Positions 10,109 to 18,629 of a DNA stretch of 64,000 nucleotides are shown here, one piece after another. The notes beneath the pieces are model-generated. The model did not search any database and had not been told where the DNA came from. It worked only from the letters and a program-made list of their open reading frames with translations. Each line of letters starts with the position of its first letter. The stretch's first letter is position 1. This DNA comes from Pseudomonas nabeulensis. GTDB lineage: Bacteria; Pseudomonadota; Gammaproteobacteria; Pseudomonadales; Pseudomonadaceae. The stretch lies in NCBI RefSeq assembly GCF_004682045.1, contig NZ_QUZT01000021.1, positions 26,319 through 90,318 on the forward strand, read 5' to 3'. The position numbers and the translations under genes were made by a program.

Positions 10109-11575
10109 ATGAGCAGCACCTCTTCCGGCCAAAGCGCCGGGCAATTGGAAACACGCGGCATCGAGCCGGTCCCGGAAGGTGAGTGCAATGGTCACCCACT
10201 GCAACTGTTCTGGGTGTGGTTTGCAGCCAATATCAGCATCCTCGGCTTGCCGCTGGGCGCAACCCTTGTCGCGTTCCGTGGCCTGGCCATCTGGCAGGCA
10301 ATCATCGTGGCGATCCTTGGCGCTGCCGGTTCGTTTGCGGTGGTGGGCATTATCTCCATCGCCGGTCGTCGTGGCCGCGCACCGAGCCTGACCCTGTCCC
10401 GTGCCATCTTCGGCGTGCGCGGCAATATCGGGCCGACGCTGGTGTCGCTGATGTCGCGCCTGGGCTGGGAAACCGTCAACACCACCACCGCCGCGTTTGT
10501 GCTGCTGTCGTTGTGTTCGATCCTGTTCGGCTCTGCGGTCGAGGCGAAAAGCTCGCCGATCCTGACGCTCATCTTCATCGCCATTTTTGTGCTGCTGACC
10601 CTGTCGGTTTCCGGCCTGGGCCATGCCACCTTGCTGGTGATCCAGAAGTGGGCCACTTACGTATTCGGCGCCTTGAATATCCTGGTCGGCGGCTTCCTCT
10701 GCGCCACCATCGACTGGAGCGCGGTGTTCAATGCAACGCCGGCACCGCTGAGCGCAATGATCATCGGCATCGGCACCATGGCCGCCGGCACCGGCATCGG
10801 CTGGGCCAACGCGGGTGCCGACATGTCGCGCTACCAGCACCGCAGCGTCAAGGCCGTGCGCCTGGTGGCCTCCGCCGCGTTCGGCGCGGGTATTCCGCTG
10901 GTGCTGCTGATCACCCTCGGCGGCCTGCTGTCGGTGGGCAACAACGACCTGGCCTCGGCCACTGACCCGATCATCGCGATCCGCGACATGCTGCCGACCT
11001 GGATGGCCGTGCCGTACCTGATCACCGCGTTTGGCGGGCTGCTGCTGTCGAATAACCTGTCGGTGTACTCGGCGGGCCTCACCACCTTGACCCTGGGTCT
11101 CAAGGTCAAGCGCGTGCATGCGGTGATCGTCGACATCGTGGCGATTTTTGCCGGTTCCATCTATTTCATGCTGATTGCCGACAGTTTCTACGGCCCGTTC
11201 ATTACCTTCATCTCGTTGCTGGCGGTGCCGATCACCGCGTGGGTCGGGATCTTCGTGGTCGACCTGATCCACCGCCACTACTACAGCCCCAACGACCTGC
11301 TGGACGTAAGCCCCAGCAGCGCCTACTGGTATCGCGGCGGCGTGGAATGGCGTGCCTTTGGCGCGTGGGCCGTGGCGATTGTGCTGGGGTTCAGCTTCAC
11401 CACCATCGGCACTACCGCCGAAAATATCTGGTTCGCCGGGCCGTTGTCCGACTCCTGGCTGGGCCACAACGGCCTGGGCTGGATTGTCACCTTCCTGGTG
11501 GCCGGCGGGATTTATGCAGTACTGGGCGGCGCCGCTGATCGTCGTCCGGCTTTGGTAGAGAGTCACCATGTCTAG
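10109..11575 (+). CDS. NCS1 family purine/cytosine permease
   Basis: A 488-residue inner-membrane transporter with about 12 hydrophobic segments. N-terminal FWVWFAANISILGLPLGA and the following SRAIFGVRGN and NLGW-like (SRLGWETVNTTTA) stretches are typical of the cytosine/purine/allantoin/thiamine permease family. The ATG at 10109 follows GGAGCA; an earlier in-frame start at 10043 has no ribosome site. The end overlaps the kinase gene by 8 bases. In E. coli the corresponding slot is taken by the MFS transporter YegT, so this looks like transporter replacement within the cassette. Confidence 0.88.
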   Translation: MSSTSSGQSAGQLETRGIEPVPEGECNGHPLQLFWVWFAANISILGLPLGATLVAFRGLAIWQAIIVAILGAAGSFAVVGIISIAGRRGRAPSLTLSRAIFGVRGNIGPTLVSLMSRLGWETVNTTTAAFVLLSLCSILFGSAVEAKSSPILTLIFIAIFVLLTLSVSGLGHATLLVIQKWATYVFGALNILVGGFLCATIDWSAVFNATPAPLSAMIIGIGTMAAGTGIGWANAGADMSRYQHRSVKAVRLVASAAFGAGIPLVLLITLGGLLSVGNNDLASATDPIIAIRDMLPTWMAVPYLITAFGGLLLSNNLSVYSAGLTTLTLGLKVKRVHAVIVDIVAIFAGSIYFMLIADSFYGPFITFISLLAVPITAWVGIFVVDLIHRHYYSPNDLLDVSPSSAYWYRGGVEWRAFGAWAVAIVLGFSFTTIGTTAENIWFAGPLSDSWLGHNGLGWIVTFLVAGGIYAVLGGAADRRPALVESHHV

Positions 11576-12473
11576 ATTGCTGCACACCGGCCAAGTCATC
11601 GTCGACTTGGTGATGGCCCTCGACACCTTGCCTGCGACTGGCGGCGACGTGCTGGCGCAATCCGCCAGTTTTGAAGCAGGCGGTGGTTTTAACGTCATGG
11701 CCGCTGCCCGGCGCAATGGTTTGCCGGTGGTGTACCTCGGGCGCCATGGCAACGGCCGTTTCGGCGAACTGGCCCGTGCGGCCATGCAGGCCGAAGGCGT
11801 GGAGATGGCCCAGGCGGCCAGTGCCGATAAAGACACCGGTTTGTGTGTGTCGCTGACTGAGGCGACCACCGAGCGCACGTTCATCTCCCATATCGGCGCT
11901 GAAGGTGACTTGAGTGCCGAGGACTTGGCGAACGTGGTGCCGCAAGCGGGCGACTACGTGTACGTCAGTGGCTACAGCCTGATGCTGGAAGGCAAGGCGC
12001 AGGCGCTGCTCGATTGGGTGTTGGCGTTACCGCGTGATATCCGCGTGGTGTTCGACCCGGGGCCACTGGTCAAGGCACCGGATTCGGCGCTGATGGTAAC
12101 GTTGCTGCCGCGTATCGATATCTGGACCAGCAACGGTCCGGAGGCCTTGGCGTTTACCGGCGCGGGGTCGCTGGCGGATGCATTGACCGAACTGAAACAA
12201 CTCCTGCCCGACGACGCATTGTTGGTCGTGCGGGATGGCCCGAATGGTTGCTGGGTGAATGCCGAGCATGTGCCGGGTTTCAAGGTAAAAGCCGTAGACA
12301 GCAACGGCGCAGGCGATGCGCATGCGGGTGTGTTTATTGCGGGTTTGGCCAGTGGTTTAAAACCGGCTGACGCGGCGCGCCGTGCCAATGCGGCAGCGGC
12401 GTTGGCGGTAACGCGATGGGGGCCAGCGACATCCCCAGGCACTGCTGAAATCGACGCGATTTTAGCTGGCTGA
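11568..12473 (+). CDS. PfkB family sugar/nucleoside kinase (YegV-like)
   Basis: A 301-residue ribokinase-fold kinase. The N-terminus has GGGFNVMAAARRNG (substrate glycines) and the C-terminus the anion-hole and base motif NGAGDAHAG, where most family members have GAGDAF. Length and motif order fit ribokinase-like enzymes that phosphorylate sugars or nucleosides. Its 8-base overlap with the permease gene and the preceding glycohydrolase suggest that an imported nucleoside or its freed sugar is the substrate. The exact substrate cannot be read from the sequence. Confidence 0.86.
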   Translation: MSRLLHTGQVIVDLVMALDTLPATGGDVLAQSASFEAGGGFNVMAAARRNGLPVVYLGRHGNGRFGELARAAMQAEGVEMAQAASADKDTGLCVSLTEATTERTFISHIGAEGDLSAEDLANVVPQAGDYVYVSGYSLMLEGKAQALLDWVLALPRDIRVVFDPGPLVKAPDSALMVTLLPRIDIWTSNGPEALAFTGAGSLADALTELKQLLPDDALLVVRDGPNGCWVNAEHVPGFKVKAVDSNGAGDAHAGVFIAGLASGLKPADAARRANAAAALAVTRWGPATSPGTAEIDAILAG

Positions 12474-12486
12474 ATACGGACAAAAT

Positions 12487-12575
12487 TGTGGGAGGGGGCT
12501 TGCCCCCGATAGCAGTGGGTCAGCAACAGATGTGCTGACTGAGACTCCGCTATCGGGGGCAAGCCCCCTCCCACA
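12487..12575. repeat. REP doublet (REPIN)
   Basis: Inverted REP units with TGTGGGAGGGGGCTTGCCCC arms sit between the kinase gene and the convergent small gene at 12594-12860. They may also act as a transcription end for both sides. Confidence 0.95.
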
Positions 12576-12593
12576 TTGGGTTTTGCATGAGGG

Positions 12594-12860
12594 CTACTGA
12601 CGGGGCTCAGATTCGAGCTTGCGCGCCTCGTCCACCCCTGACGCCGTCAGCTTGATCGGCAAGTTCAGCGAGTACTCACCGTCATCGCCGGTGGTCACAT
12701 GCCCATCCTTGATGAACCCGCGGTCTTGTAGAAATGCCAGCACACTGGCCACCACTTTTTCACCGCGGTAGTTATCCAACACCTCCTTGCCCAAGCCATT
12801 CGGGTGGGCGTGCAGCAGGCGGGTGAGGACTTCTTTTTCAAGGTTTCGATCAACGTTCAT
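12594..12860 (-). CDS. Hypothetical protein, possible winged-helix
   Basis: An 88-residue soluble protein that I do not recognise. The pattern of EVLTRLLHAHPNGLGKEVL and ASVLAFLQDRGFIKDG followed by LTASGVDEARKLE resembles a small winged-helix fold (helix, helix, then a tail like those of DUF-type regulators). Start ATG at 12860; the ribosome site (AAGAGGTAC) lies just upstream. It is followed on the same strand, after 36 bases, by the secreted small protein, and may share its promoter. Confidence 0.7.
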   Translation of the reverse strand: MNVDRNLEKEVLTRLLHAHPNGLGKEVLDNYRGEKVVASVLAFLQDRGFIKDGHVTTGDDGEYSLNLPIKLTASGVDEARKLESEPRQ

Positions 12861-12896
12861 GCGTACCTCTTCACTGGGGAATGATCGGGTGTCGGA

Positions 12897-13241
12897 TTAT
12901 GGCGCAGGCTGCTTGGGTGCCCCTGGGACATTGGAGTCGTCGCCCTTGTTGATGTTGGGCTGATTGATCCCCGGACCCATTTTGCCGTTGCCCACGGCTG
13001 CAGGCGCCTGGCGTTGGGTGTCGTTGCCTTTGGTGCGCGGGTCGGCGCTGTTGTCGATGATTGCACCGCCGTTGGTGTCCATCCCGGTGCCCATCGAATC
13101 CTGGGATTCCTGGGTCGCTGGGCTGGGTGGGCTGCCGACGGGGTTGGTTTTACCGGTCGACGAATCCGCCGCAAATACGCTCAACGAAGCAGCAGACAAC
13201 AGGCCGGTGAGGGCGAGGGCAACAAACTTGGAATTCTTCAT
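12897..13241 (-). CDS. Small secreted Gly/Asn/Pro-rich protein
   Basis: A 114-residue protein with a clear signal peptide (KNSKFVALALTGLLSAASLS, cleavage expected after VFA at about residue 24). The mature part is polar, low-complexity and rich in Gly, Asn, Pro, Thr and Asp, with no cysteine. It is likely periplasmic and may be unstructured. I do not recognise a family. Its ATG follows a purine-rich site; the gene is on the minus strand, divergent from the acetyltransferase at 13426. Confidence 0.75.
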   Translation of the reverse strand: MKNSKFVALALTGLLSAASLSVFAADSSTGKTNPVGSPPSPATQESQDSMGTGMDTNGGAIIDNSADPRTKGNDTQRQAPAAVGNGKMGPGINQPNINKGDDSNVPGAPKQPAP

Positions 13242-13425
13242 GAGAGTGTCTCCATAGAATTAATGTCCTTACCTTCTATTGGTCCGCCGGCTCTTTCCGT
13301 TCGTGCCGGGGTGGCGACGAACGGTCCTGGGTTACCTGTAAGATTTTGTGTGCCGGCGTGGCTCGATTTCCTCCGGTCATCAAAGCGCCTTAGTATGTGT
13401 GCTTTGAAATTGCCAAGGCTCGCCC

Positions 13426-13905
13426 ATGACCATCGAGATTCGCCCCGCCGTGCCCAGCGATGCTGCGCAGATCCTGACCTTCATCACCGAACTGGCCGAA
13501 TACGAAAAGGCCCGGCATGAAGTGATCGCCAGTGTGGTGGACATCGAGCGCAGCCTGTTCAGCGAAGGCGCCACCGCCCACGGCCTGATCTGTTTGCGCG
13601 ATGGCTTGCCGATTGGTTTTGCGGTGTTCTTTTTCAGTTATTCCACCTGGCTTGGCAGCAACTGCCTGTACCTCGAAGACCTGTACATCAACCCGGAACA
13701 ACGCGGCGGCGGAGCGGGCAAGAAGTTGCTGCGTCACCTGGCCAAGATCGCCTTTGATAACGGCTGCGGGCGTTTCGAGTGGAGCGTGCTGGATTGGAAC
13801 GAGCCGGCGATTGCCTTCTACAAATCCATCGGTGCCCAGCCGCAGGAAGAGTGGGTGCGTTACCGCATGGAAGGGGATGCATTGCGAGATTTTGCGTTGG
13901 GTTGA
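13426..13905 (+). CDS. GNAT family N-acetyltransferase
   Basis: A 159-residue acetyl-CoA-dependent acetyltransferase. The acetyl-CoA loop is seen as NPEQRGGGAGKKLL (RGxGxGK-like), preceded by YLEDLYI and followed by WSVLDWNEPAIAFYKSIGA, an order like that in diamine/spermidine acetyltransferases (SAT-type). The substrate is therefore perhaps a polyamine or a thialysine-like amine, but this is inference. It is a single gene, followed by a REP doublet. Confidence 0.85.
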   Translation: MTIEIRPAVPSDAAQILTFITELAEYEKARHEVIASVVDIERSLFSEGATAHGLICLRDGLPIGFAVFFFSYSTWLGSNCLYLEDLYINPEQRGGGAGKKLLRHLAKIAFDNGCGRFEWSVLDWNEPAIAFYKSIGAQPQEEWVRYRMEGDALRDFALG

Positions 13906-13923
13906 ATAACACTGAAATTCAAA

Positions 13924-14012
13924 TGTGGGAGGGGGCTTGCCCCCGATGGCGGTGGATCAGTCAGCTTATCTGTAGCTGACCCACCGCTATCGGGGGCAAG
14001 CCCCCTCCCACA
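13924..14012. repeat. REP doublet (REPIN)
   Basis: Inverted REP units of the same class lie between the acetyltransferase and the arabinose operon promoter, ending 12 bases before the operator-like repeat at 14025. Confidence 0.95.
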
Positions 14013-14024
14013 TTGTTTATGTGT

Positions 14025-14065
14025 ATATCTCAATATGTGGGACTCAAATTTATATATTGAGATAT
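14025..14065. promoter_or_regulatory. Operator-like inverted repeat of the arabinose operon
   Basis: ATATCTCAATA (14025-14035) is repeated exactly inverted as TATTGAGATAT (14055-14065), with 19 bases between the arms and a centre-to-centre spacing of 30 bases (about three helical turns). The right arm covers the proposed -35 box. This fits binding of a dimeric or tetrameric regulator, probably the IclR protein encoded at the end of the cluster, acting as repressor. Confidence 0.7.
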
Positions 14066-14086
14066 TTCAAACGATGGGTTTATAGT
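14057..14086 (+). promoter_or_regulatory. Sigma-70 promoter of the arabinose operon
   Basis: A -35 box TTGAGA (14057-14062) and a -10 box TATAGT (14081-14086) are separated by 18 bases. The -35 box lies inside the right arm of the inverted repeat. Transcription would start near 14093, about 38 bases before the dehydrogenase ATG. Confidence 0.6.
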
Positions 14087-14130
14087 CGCCTGCATCAGCA
14101 CTCACTACCAAAAATAAAACAGGTGAAGCG

Positions 14131-14952
14131 ATGCAGGCACAACCGTTGTCACTCCCCGCCGTGCCCGAGCCCACCTATGGCGAGCGGCTCAAGGGCAAAG
14201 TGGTGATCATCACCGGTGCCGCCCAAGGCATTGGCGAGGCAATCGTCGCGTGTTTCCAGGCCCAGCAGGCGCGCCTGGTCATCGCGGATATCCAGGGTGA
14301 CAAGGTCGAGAACGTCGCCGCCCATTGGCGTGAACGTGGTGCCGAGATCTACGCACAACCGGTCGATATCACTTCAAAGGATCAATGGCAGTCACTGGTC
14401 AACCTGACCCTCGAGCGCTTCGGCCGTGTGGATGTGCTGGTCAATTGCGCCGGGGTCAACGTCTTCCGTGATCCGCTGCAAATGACCGACGAAGACTGGC
14501 GCCGCTGCTTCGCCATCGACCTCGACGGCGCCTGGTTCGGCTGCCGTGCGGTGCTCCCGCCTATGATTGAGCAGGGCATCGGCAACATCATCAATATCGC
14601 GTCTACCCATTCCAGCCACATCATTCCCGGCTGCTTCCCCTATCCCGTGGCCAAGCATGGCTTGCTCGGCCTGACCCGTGCGCTGGGCATCGAATACGCG
14701 CCCAAGGGCATTCGCGTCAATGCCATCGCACCGGGTTATATCGAGACCCAACTTAACGTCGATTACTGGAACGGTTTCCCCGACCCCCACGCCGAGCGCC
14801 AGCGTGCGTTCGACCTGCACCCGCCCAAGCGTATCGGCCAGCCGGTGGAGGTGGCGATGACCGCGCTGTTCCTGGCCACCGACGAGGCGCCCTTTATCAA
14901 TGCAACCTGCCTGATGATCGATGGCGGGCGTTCTGTGATGTACCACGACTAG
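14131..14952 (+). CDS. SDR family dehydrogenase of the arabinose cluster
   Basis: A 273-residue short-chain dehydrogenase with the NAD(P) motif TGAAQGIGEA, the NCAG motif (VNCAGVN), catalytic Ser within IASTHSS and YPVAKHG giving Tyr/Lys. It carries about 20 extra residues before the Rossmann fold. As first gene before araFGH it probably oxidises the imported sugar, for example as an aldose (L-arabinose) 1-dehydrogenase of a non-phosphorylative route; other sugars cannot be excluded. The later pathway genes are not in this window. Confidence 0.8.
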   Translation: MQAQPLSLPAVPEPTYGERLKGKVVIITGAAQGIGEAIVACFQAQQARLVIADIQGDKVENVAAHWRERGAEIYAQPVDITSKDQWQSLVNLTLERFGRVDVLVNCAGVNVFRDPLQMTDEDWRRCFAIDLDGAWFGCRAVLPPMIEQGIGNIINIASTHSSHIIPGCFPYPVAKHGLLGLTRALGIEYAPKGIRVNAIAPGYIETQLNVDYWNGFPDPHAERQRAFDLHPPKRIGQPVEVAMTALFLATDEAPFINATCLMIDGGRSVMYHD

Positions 14953-14982
14953 ATCTTTTCCAATAACAAGAAGAGGTGGTTC

Positions 14983-15963
14983 ATGTTCAAGAAGACACTC
15001 GGCACCCTGGCGCTCGCCCTGGCTTTCAGCGGCGTTGTCTCGGCGGAAGAAGTGAAGATCGGATTTTTGGTCAAGCAGGCCGAAGAACCCTGGTTCCAGA
15101 CTGAATGGGCGTTTGCCGAGAAAGCCGGCAAGGAGCACGGGTTCACCGTGATCAAGATCGCCGTACCCGACGGCGAAAAAACCCTCTCGGCCATCGACAG
15201 CCTGGCCGCCAACGGTGCCAAGGGCTTTGTGATCTGCCCGCCGGACGTCTCGCTCGGCCCGGCCATTGTGGCGAAAGCCAAGGCCAATGGTTTGAAAGTG
15301 ATGGCCGTGGATGACCGTTTTGTCGATGCCAAAGGCAACTTCATGGAAGACGTACCTTACCTGGGCATGGCCGCCTTCGAAGTCGGCCAGAAGCAAGGCG
15401 CCGCCATGGCCGCCGAAGCGAAAAAACGCGGCTGGGACTGGAAAGACACCTACGCCGTGATCAACACCTACAACGAACTCGACACCGGTAAAAAACGCAC
15501 CGATGGCTCGATCAAATCCCTGGAAGATGCGGGGATTCCCAAAGACCACATTCTCACCGCGGCGCTCAAGACCCTCGACGTGCCGGGCAGCATGGACGCC
15601 ACCAACTCGGCCCTGGTGAAACTGCCCAGCGGCGCGAAAAACCTGATCATCGGCGGCATGAACGACAACACTGTCCTCGGCGGCGTGCGCGCCACTGAAA
15701 GTGCCGGCTTCAAGGCTGCCAACGTGATCGGTATCGGTATCAACGGCACTGACGCTATCGGCGAGTTGAAGAAAGCCGACAGCGGTTTCTTCGGCTCGAT
15801 GCTGCCCAGCCCTCATATCGAAGGCTACAACACCGCGAAAATGGTGTTCGATTGGGTTACCAAAGGCACTGAACCACCGAAATACACCGCGATGGACGAA
15901 GTGACCCTGATCACCCGTGCCAATTTCCAGGAAGAACTGACCAAAATCGGTCTTTGGAAATGA
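14983..15963 (+). CDS. araF: L-arabinose ABC transporter, substrate-binding protein
   Basis: A periplasmic sugar-binding protein of 326 residues with a signal peptide of about 21 residues (cleavage near VVSA-EEVK). The mature start KIGFLVKQAEEPWFQTEW and the stretches AVPDGEKTL, SLAANGAKGFVICPPD, NELDTGKKRT and MNDNTVLGGVRATE match E. coli AraF closely in order and content. Length is also that of AraF (about 329). The ribosome site is AAGAGGTG. Its TGA overlaps the araG ATG in an ATGA arrangement. Confidence 0.9.
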   Translation: MFKKTLGTLALALAFSGVVSAEEVKIGFLVKQAEEPWFQTEWAFAEKAGKEHGFTVIKIAVPDGEKTLSAIDSLAANGAKGFVICPPDVSLGPAIVAKAKANGLKVMAVDDRFVDAKGNFMEDVPYLGMAAFEVGQKQGAAMAAEAKKRGWDWKDTYAVINTYNELDTGKKRTDGSIKSLEDAGIPKDHILTAALKTLDVPGSMDATNSALVKLPSGAKNLIIGGMNDNTVLGGVRATESAGFKAANVIGIGINGTDAIGELKKADSGFFGSMLPSPHIEGYNTAKMVFDWVTKGTEPPKYTAMDEVTLITRANFQEELTKIGLWK

Positions 15964-17459
15964 CCGGCGCGGCCTTGCGCTTCAACAGCATCGGCAAGGA
16001 ATTTCCCGGGGTGAAAGCCCTGGCGCAGATCAGCTTTGAAGCGCGGCCGCATCAGGTGCATGCGCTGATGGGCGAGAACGGCGCGGGCAAGTCCACGCTG
16101 TTGAAGATCCTCGGCGGTGCCTACATGCCCAGCAGCGGCTCGCTGCAGATCGGCGAACAGACCATGGCCTTCAAGAACGCCGCCGACAGCATTGCCAGCG
16201 GCGTGGCGGTGATTCACCAGGAACTGCACCTGGTGCCGGAAATGAGCGTCGCCGAGAACTTGTTTCTCGGGCATTTGCCAACGCGCTTTGGCGTGGTCAA
16301 TCGCAGCCAATTGCGCAAGCAGGCACTGGCCTGCCTCAAGGGCCTGGCGGATGAAATTGATCCGGACGAGAAGCTCGGTCGCTTGTCGTTGGGCCAGCGC
16401 CAACTGGTGGAAATCGCCAAGGCGTTGTCCCGTGGCGCTCATGTGATTGCGTTCGATGAACCTACCAGCAGCCTGTCGGCGCGGGAGATCGACCGCTTGA
16501 TGGCGATCATCACGCGCCTGCGGGACGAGGGCAAAGTGGTGCTCTACGTGTCGCACCGCATGGAAGAGGTGTTCCGCATCTGTAATGCCGTCACGGTGTT
16601 CAAGGACGGTCGCTACGTGCGCACGTTCGATGACATGCATGCGCTGACCCACGACCAATTGGTGACCTGCATGGTCGGTCGCGATATCCAGGATATCTAT
16701 GACTATCGCCCGCGCGAGCAAGGCGAGGTGGCATTGAAAGTGGATGGGTTGCTCGGCCCCGGGTTGCGTGAGCCGGTCAGTTTCCAGGTGCATAAAGGCG
16801 AAATCCTCGGCCTGTTCGGCTTAGTGGGTGCGGGGCGTACCGAACTGTTCCGGCTGCTGAGCGGCGTGGCCCGCAGCACCGCCGGCAGCCTGGAACTGTG
16901 CGGGCAAGACCTGCCCTTGCAGTCACCCCGCGACGCCATTGCCGCCGGCGTGTTGCTGTGCCCGGAAGACCGCAAGAAGGAGGGCATCATCCCGCTCTCC
17001 AGCGTCGCCGAGAACATCAACATCAGTGCGCGGGGCGCGCATTCCGCGTTCGGCTGGTTGCTGCGCGAGGGCTGGGAAAAGCGCAACGCCGACCAACAGA
17101 TCAAGGCGATGAGGGTCAAGACGCCCAACGCCGAACAGAAAATCATGTACCTGTCCGGCGGCAATCAGCAGAAGGCCATTCTCGGTCGCTGGCTGTCGAT
17201 GCCGATGAAAGTCTTGCTGCTGGATGAGCCGACGCGGGGCATCGATATCGGCGCCAAGTCGGAGATCTACCAGATCATCCATAACCTGGCTGCCAGCGGT
17301 ATTGCGGTGATCGTGGTGTCCAGCGACCTGATGGAAGTGATGGGCATCAGCGACCGCATCCTGGTGATGAGCGAAGGCGCCCTGACCGGCGAACTCAGCC
17401 GCGACCAGGCCGACGAAGCACGGCTGTTGCAACTGGCTCTCCCGCGCTCGCGGGCTTGA
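15960..17459 (+). CDS. araG: L-arabinose ABC transporter, ATP-binding protein
   Basis: A 499-residue ATPase with two ABC domains in tandem, as in sugar CUT2 transporters. First domain: Walker A GENGAGKST, signature LSLGQRQ, Walker B VIAFDEPTSS. Second domain: degenerate Walker A (GLVGAGRTE), signature LSGGNQQK, Walker B LLLDEPTRG. The order and the degenerate second P-loop are normal for AraG, RbsA and XylG. The ATG at 15960 overlaps the araF stop. Confidence 0.93.
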   Translation: MTGAALRFNSIGKEFPGVKALAQISFEARPHQVHALMGENGAGKSTLLKILGGAYMPSSGSLQIGEQTMAFKNAADSIASGVAVIHQELHLVPEMSVAENLFLGHLPTRFGVVNRSQLRKQALACLKGLADEIDPDEKLGRLSLGQRQLVEIAKALSRGAHVIAFDEPTSSLSAREIDRLMAIITRLRDEGKVVLYVSHRMEEVFRICNAVTVFKDGRYVRTFDDMHALTHDQLVTCMVGRDIQDIYDYRPREQGEVALKVDGLLGPGLREPVSFQVHKGEILGLFGLVGAGRTELFRLLSGVARSTAGSLELCGQDLPLQSPRDAIAAGVLLCPEDRKKEGIIPLSSVAENINISARGAHSAFGWLLREGWEKRNADQQIKAMRVKTPNAEQKIMYLSGGNQQKAILGRWLSMPMKVLLLDEPTRGIDIGAKSEIYQIIHNLAASGIAVIVVSSDLMEVMGISDRILVMSEGALTGELSRDQADEARLLQLALPRSRA

Positions 17460-17473
17460 AGAATGCGAGGTGA

Positions 17474-18442
17474 ATGATGTCCGAGGTAAAGACTGCAAAG
17501 GGCTTCTGGCCGGGTTTCAACCAGCGCAAGTTTCTCGATGACTGGGTGATGCTGCTCGCGGCGTTGAGCATTTTTGTGCTCAGTGCATTGTTTATCGATA
17601 ACTTCCTGTCGCCGCTGAACATGCGTGGCCTGGGCCTGGCGATTTCCACGGTGGGCATCGCCGCCTGCACCATGTTGTTCTGCCTGGCGTCGGGGCATTT
17701 CGATTTGTCGGTGGGCTCGGTGATCGCCTGCGCCGGTGTGGTGGCGGGCATCGTGATTCGTGACACCGACAGCGTAGTGCTCGGCGTATCGGCGGCATTG
17801 GCCATGGGCTTGGTGGTGGGGCTGATCAACGGCATCGTCATTGCCAAGCTGCGGATCAATGCGTTGATCACCACGTTGGCGACCATGCAGATTGTGCGTG
17901 GCCTGGCCTACATCTTCTCCAACGGCAAGGCGGTGGGGGTGATGGACGAAGGCTTCTTCGTGTTCGGCAACGGCCAGCTAATGGGCGTGCCGGTGCCGAT
18001 CATCATCACCGTGTTGTGCTTTGTGTTTTTTGGCTGGTTGTTGAACTACACCACCTACGGGCGCAACACCATGGCCATCGGCGGCAACCAGGAAGCCGCA
18101 TTGCTGGCCGGGGTGAATGTTGATCGCACCAAGATCATCATCTTTGCCGTGCACGGTCTGGTGGGCGCGTTGGCCGGGGTGATCCTCGCGTCGCGGATGA
18201 CCTCGGGCCAGCCGATGATCGGCCAGGGGTTCGAGCTGACGGTGATCTCCGCGTGCGTGTTGGGCGGGGTGTCGTTGAGCGGCGGGATTGGCATGATCCG
18301 GCATGTGATTGCCGGGGTGTTGATCCTGGCGATCATTGAGAATGCGATGAACCTGAAGAATATCGATACCTTCTACCAGTACGTGATCCGGGGCTCGATC
18401 CTATTGCTGGCGGTGATCATCGACCGCCTGAAACAACGCTGA
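17474..18442 (+). CDS. araH: L-arabinose ABC transporter, permease
   Basis: A 322-residue inner-membrane permease of the CUT2 (BPD_transp_2) family with about 8-10 hydrophobic segments. The cytoplasmic coupling motif is visible as YGRNTMAIGGNQEAALLAGV, and the FDLSVGSV stretch is typical. Starts MM; either ATG (17474 or 17477) is possible. It completes AraFGH. A REP doublet follows, then the IclR gene. Confidence 0.92.
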   Translation: MMSEVKTAKGFWPGFNQRKFLDDWVMLLAALSIFVLSALFIDNFLSPLNMRGLGLAISTVGIAACTMLFCLASGHFDLSVGSVIACAGVVAGIVIRDTDSVVLGVSAALAMGLVVGLINGIVIAKLRINALITTLATMQIVRGLAYIFSNGKAVGVMDEGFFVFGNGQLMGVPVPIIITVLCFVFFGWLLNYTTYGRNTMAIGGNQEAALLAGVNVDRTKIIIFAVHGLVGALAGVILASRMTSGQPMIGQGFELTVISACVLGGVSLSGGIGMIRHVIAGVLILAIIENAMNLKNIDTFYQYVIRGSILLLAVIIDRLKQR

Positions 18443-18466
18443 AATCCTTGGTGTACGAGGTTCAAA

Positions 18467-18555
18467 TGTGGGAGGGGGCTTGCCCCCGATAGCAGTCTGT
18501 CAGATACACATGTGCAAGCTGACACACCGCTATCGGGGGCAAGCCCCCTCCCACA
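18467..18555. repeat. REP doublet (REPIN)
   Basis: Inverted REP units between araH and the IclR regulator gene, which may partly insulate or stabilise the upstream mRNA. Confidence 0.95.
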
Positions 18556-18629
18556 TTGGATCTCCACTGTATTGAAATCCGGGTTTTGCCATCCATAATG
18601 CCCACGCTTTCATACTGAATAGGCCCGAT

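Noticed and set aside
10037..11884. A 615-codon minus-strand ORF over the permease and kinase genes
   Set aside because: It is the antisense shadow of two clear genes, is rich in Arg/His/Gln and has no family pattern; such long shadows are common at high G+C.
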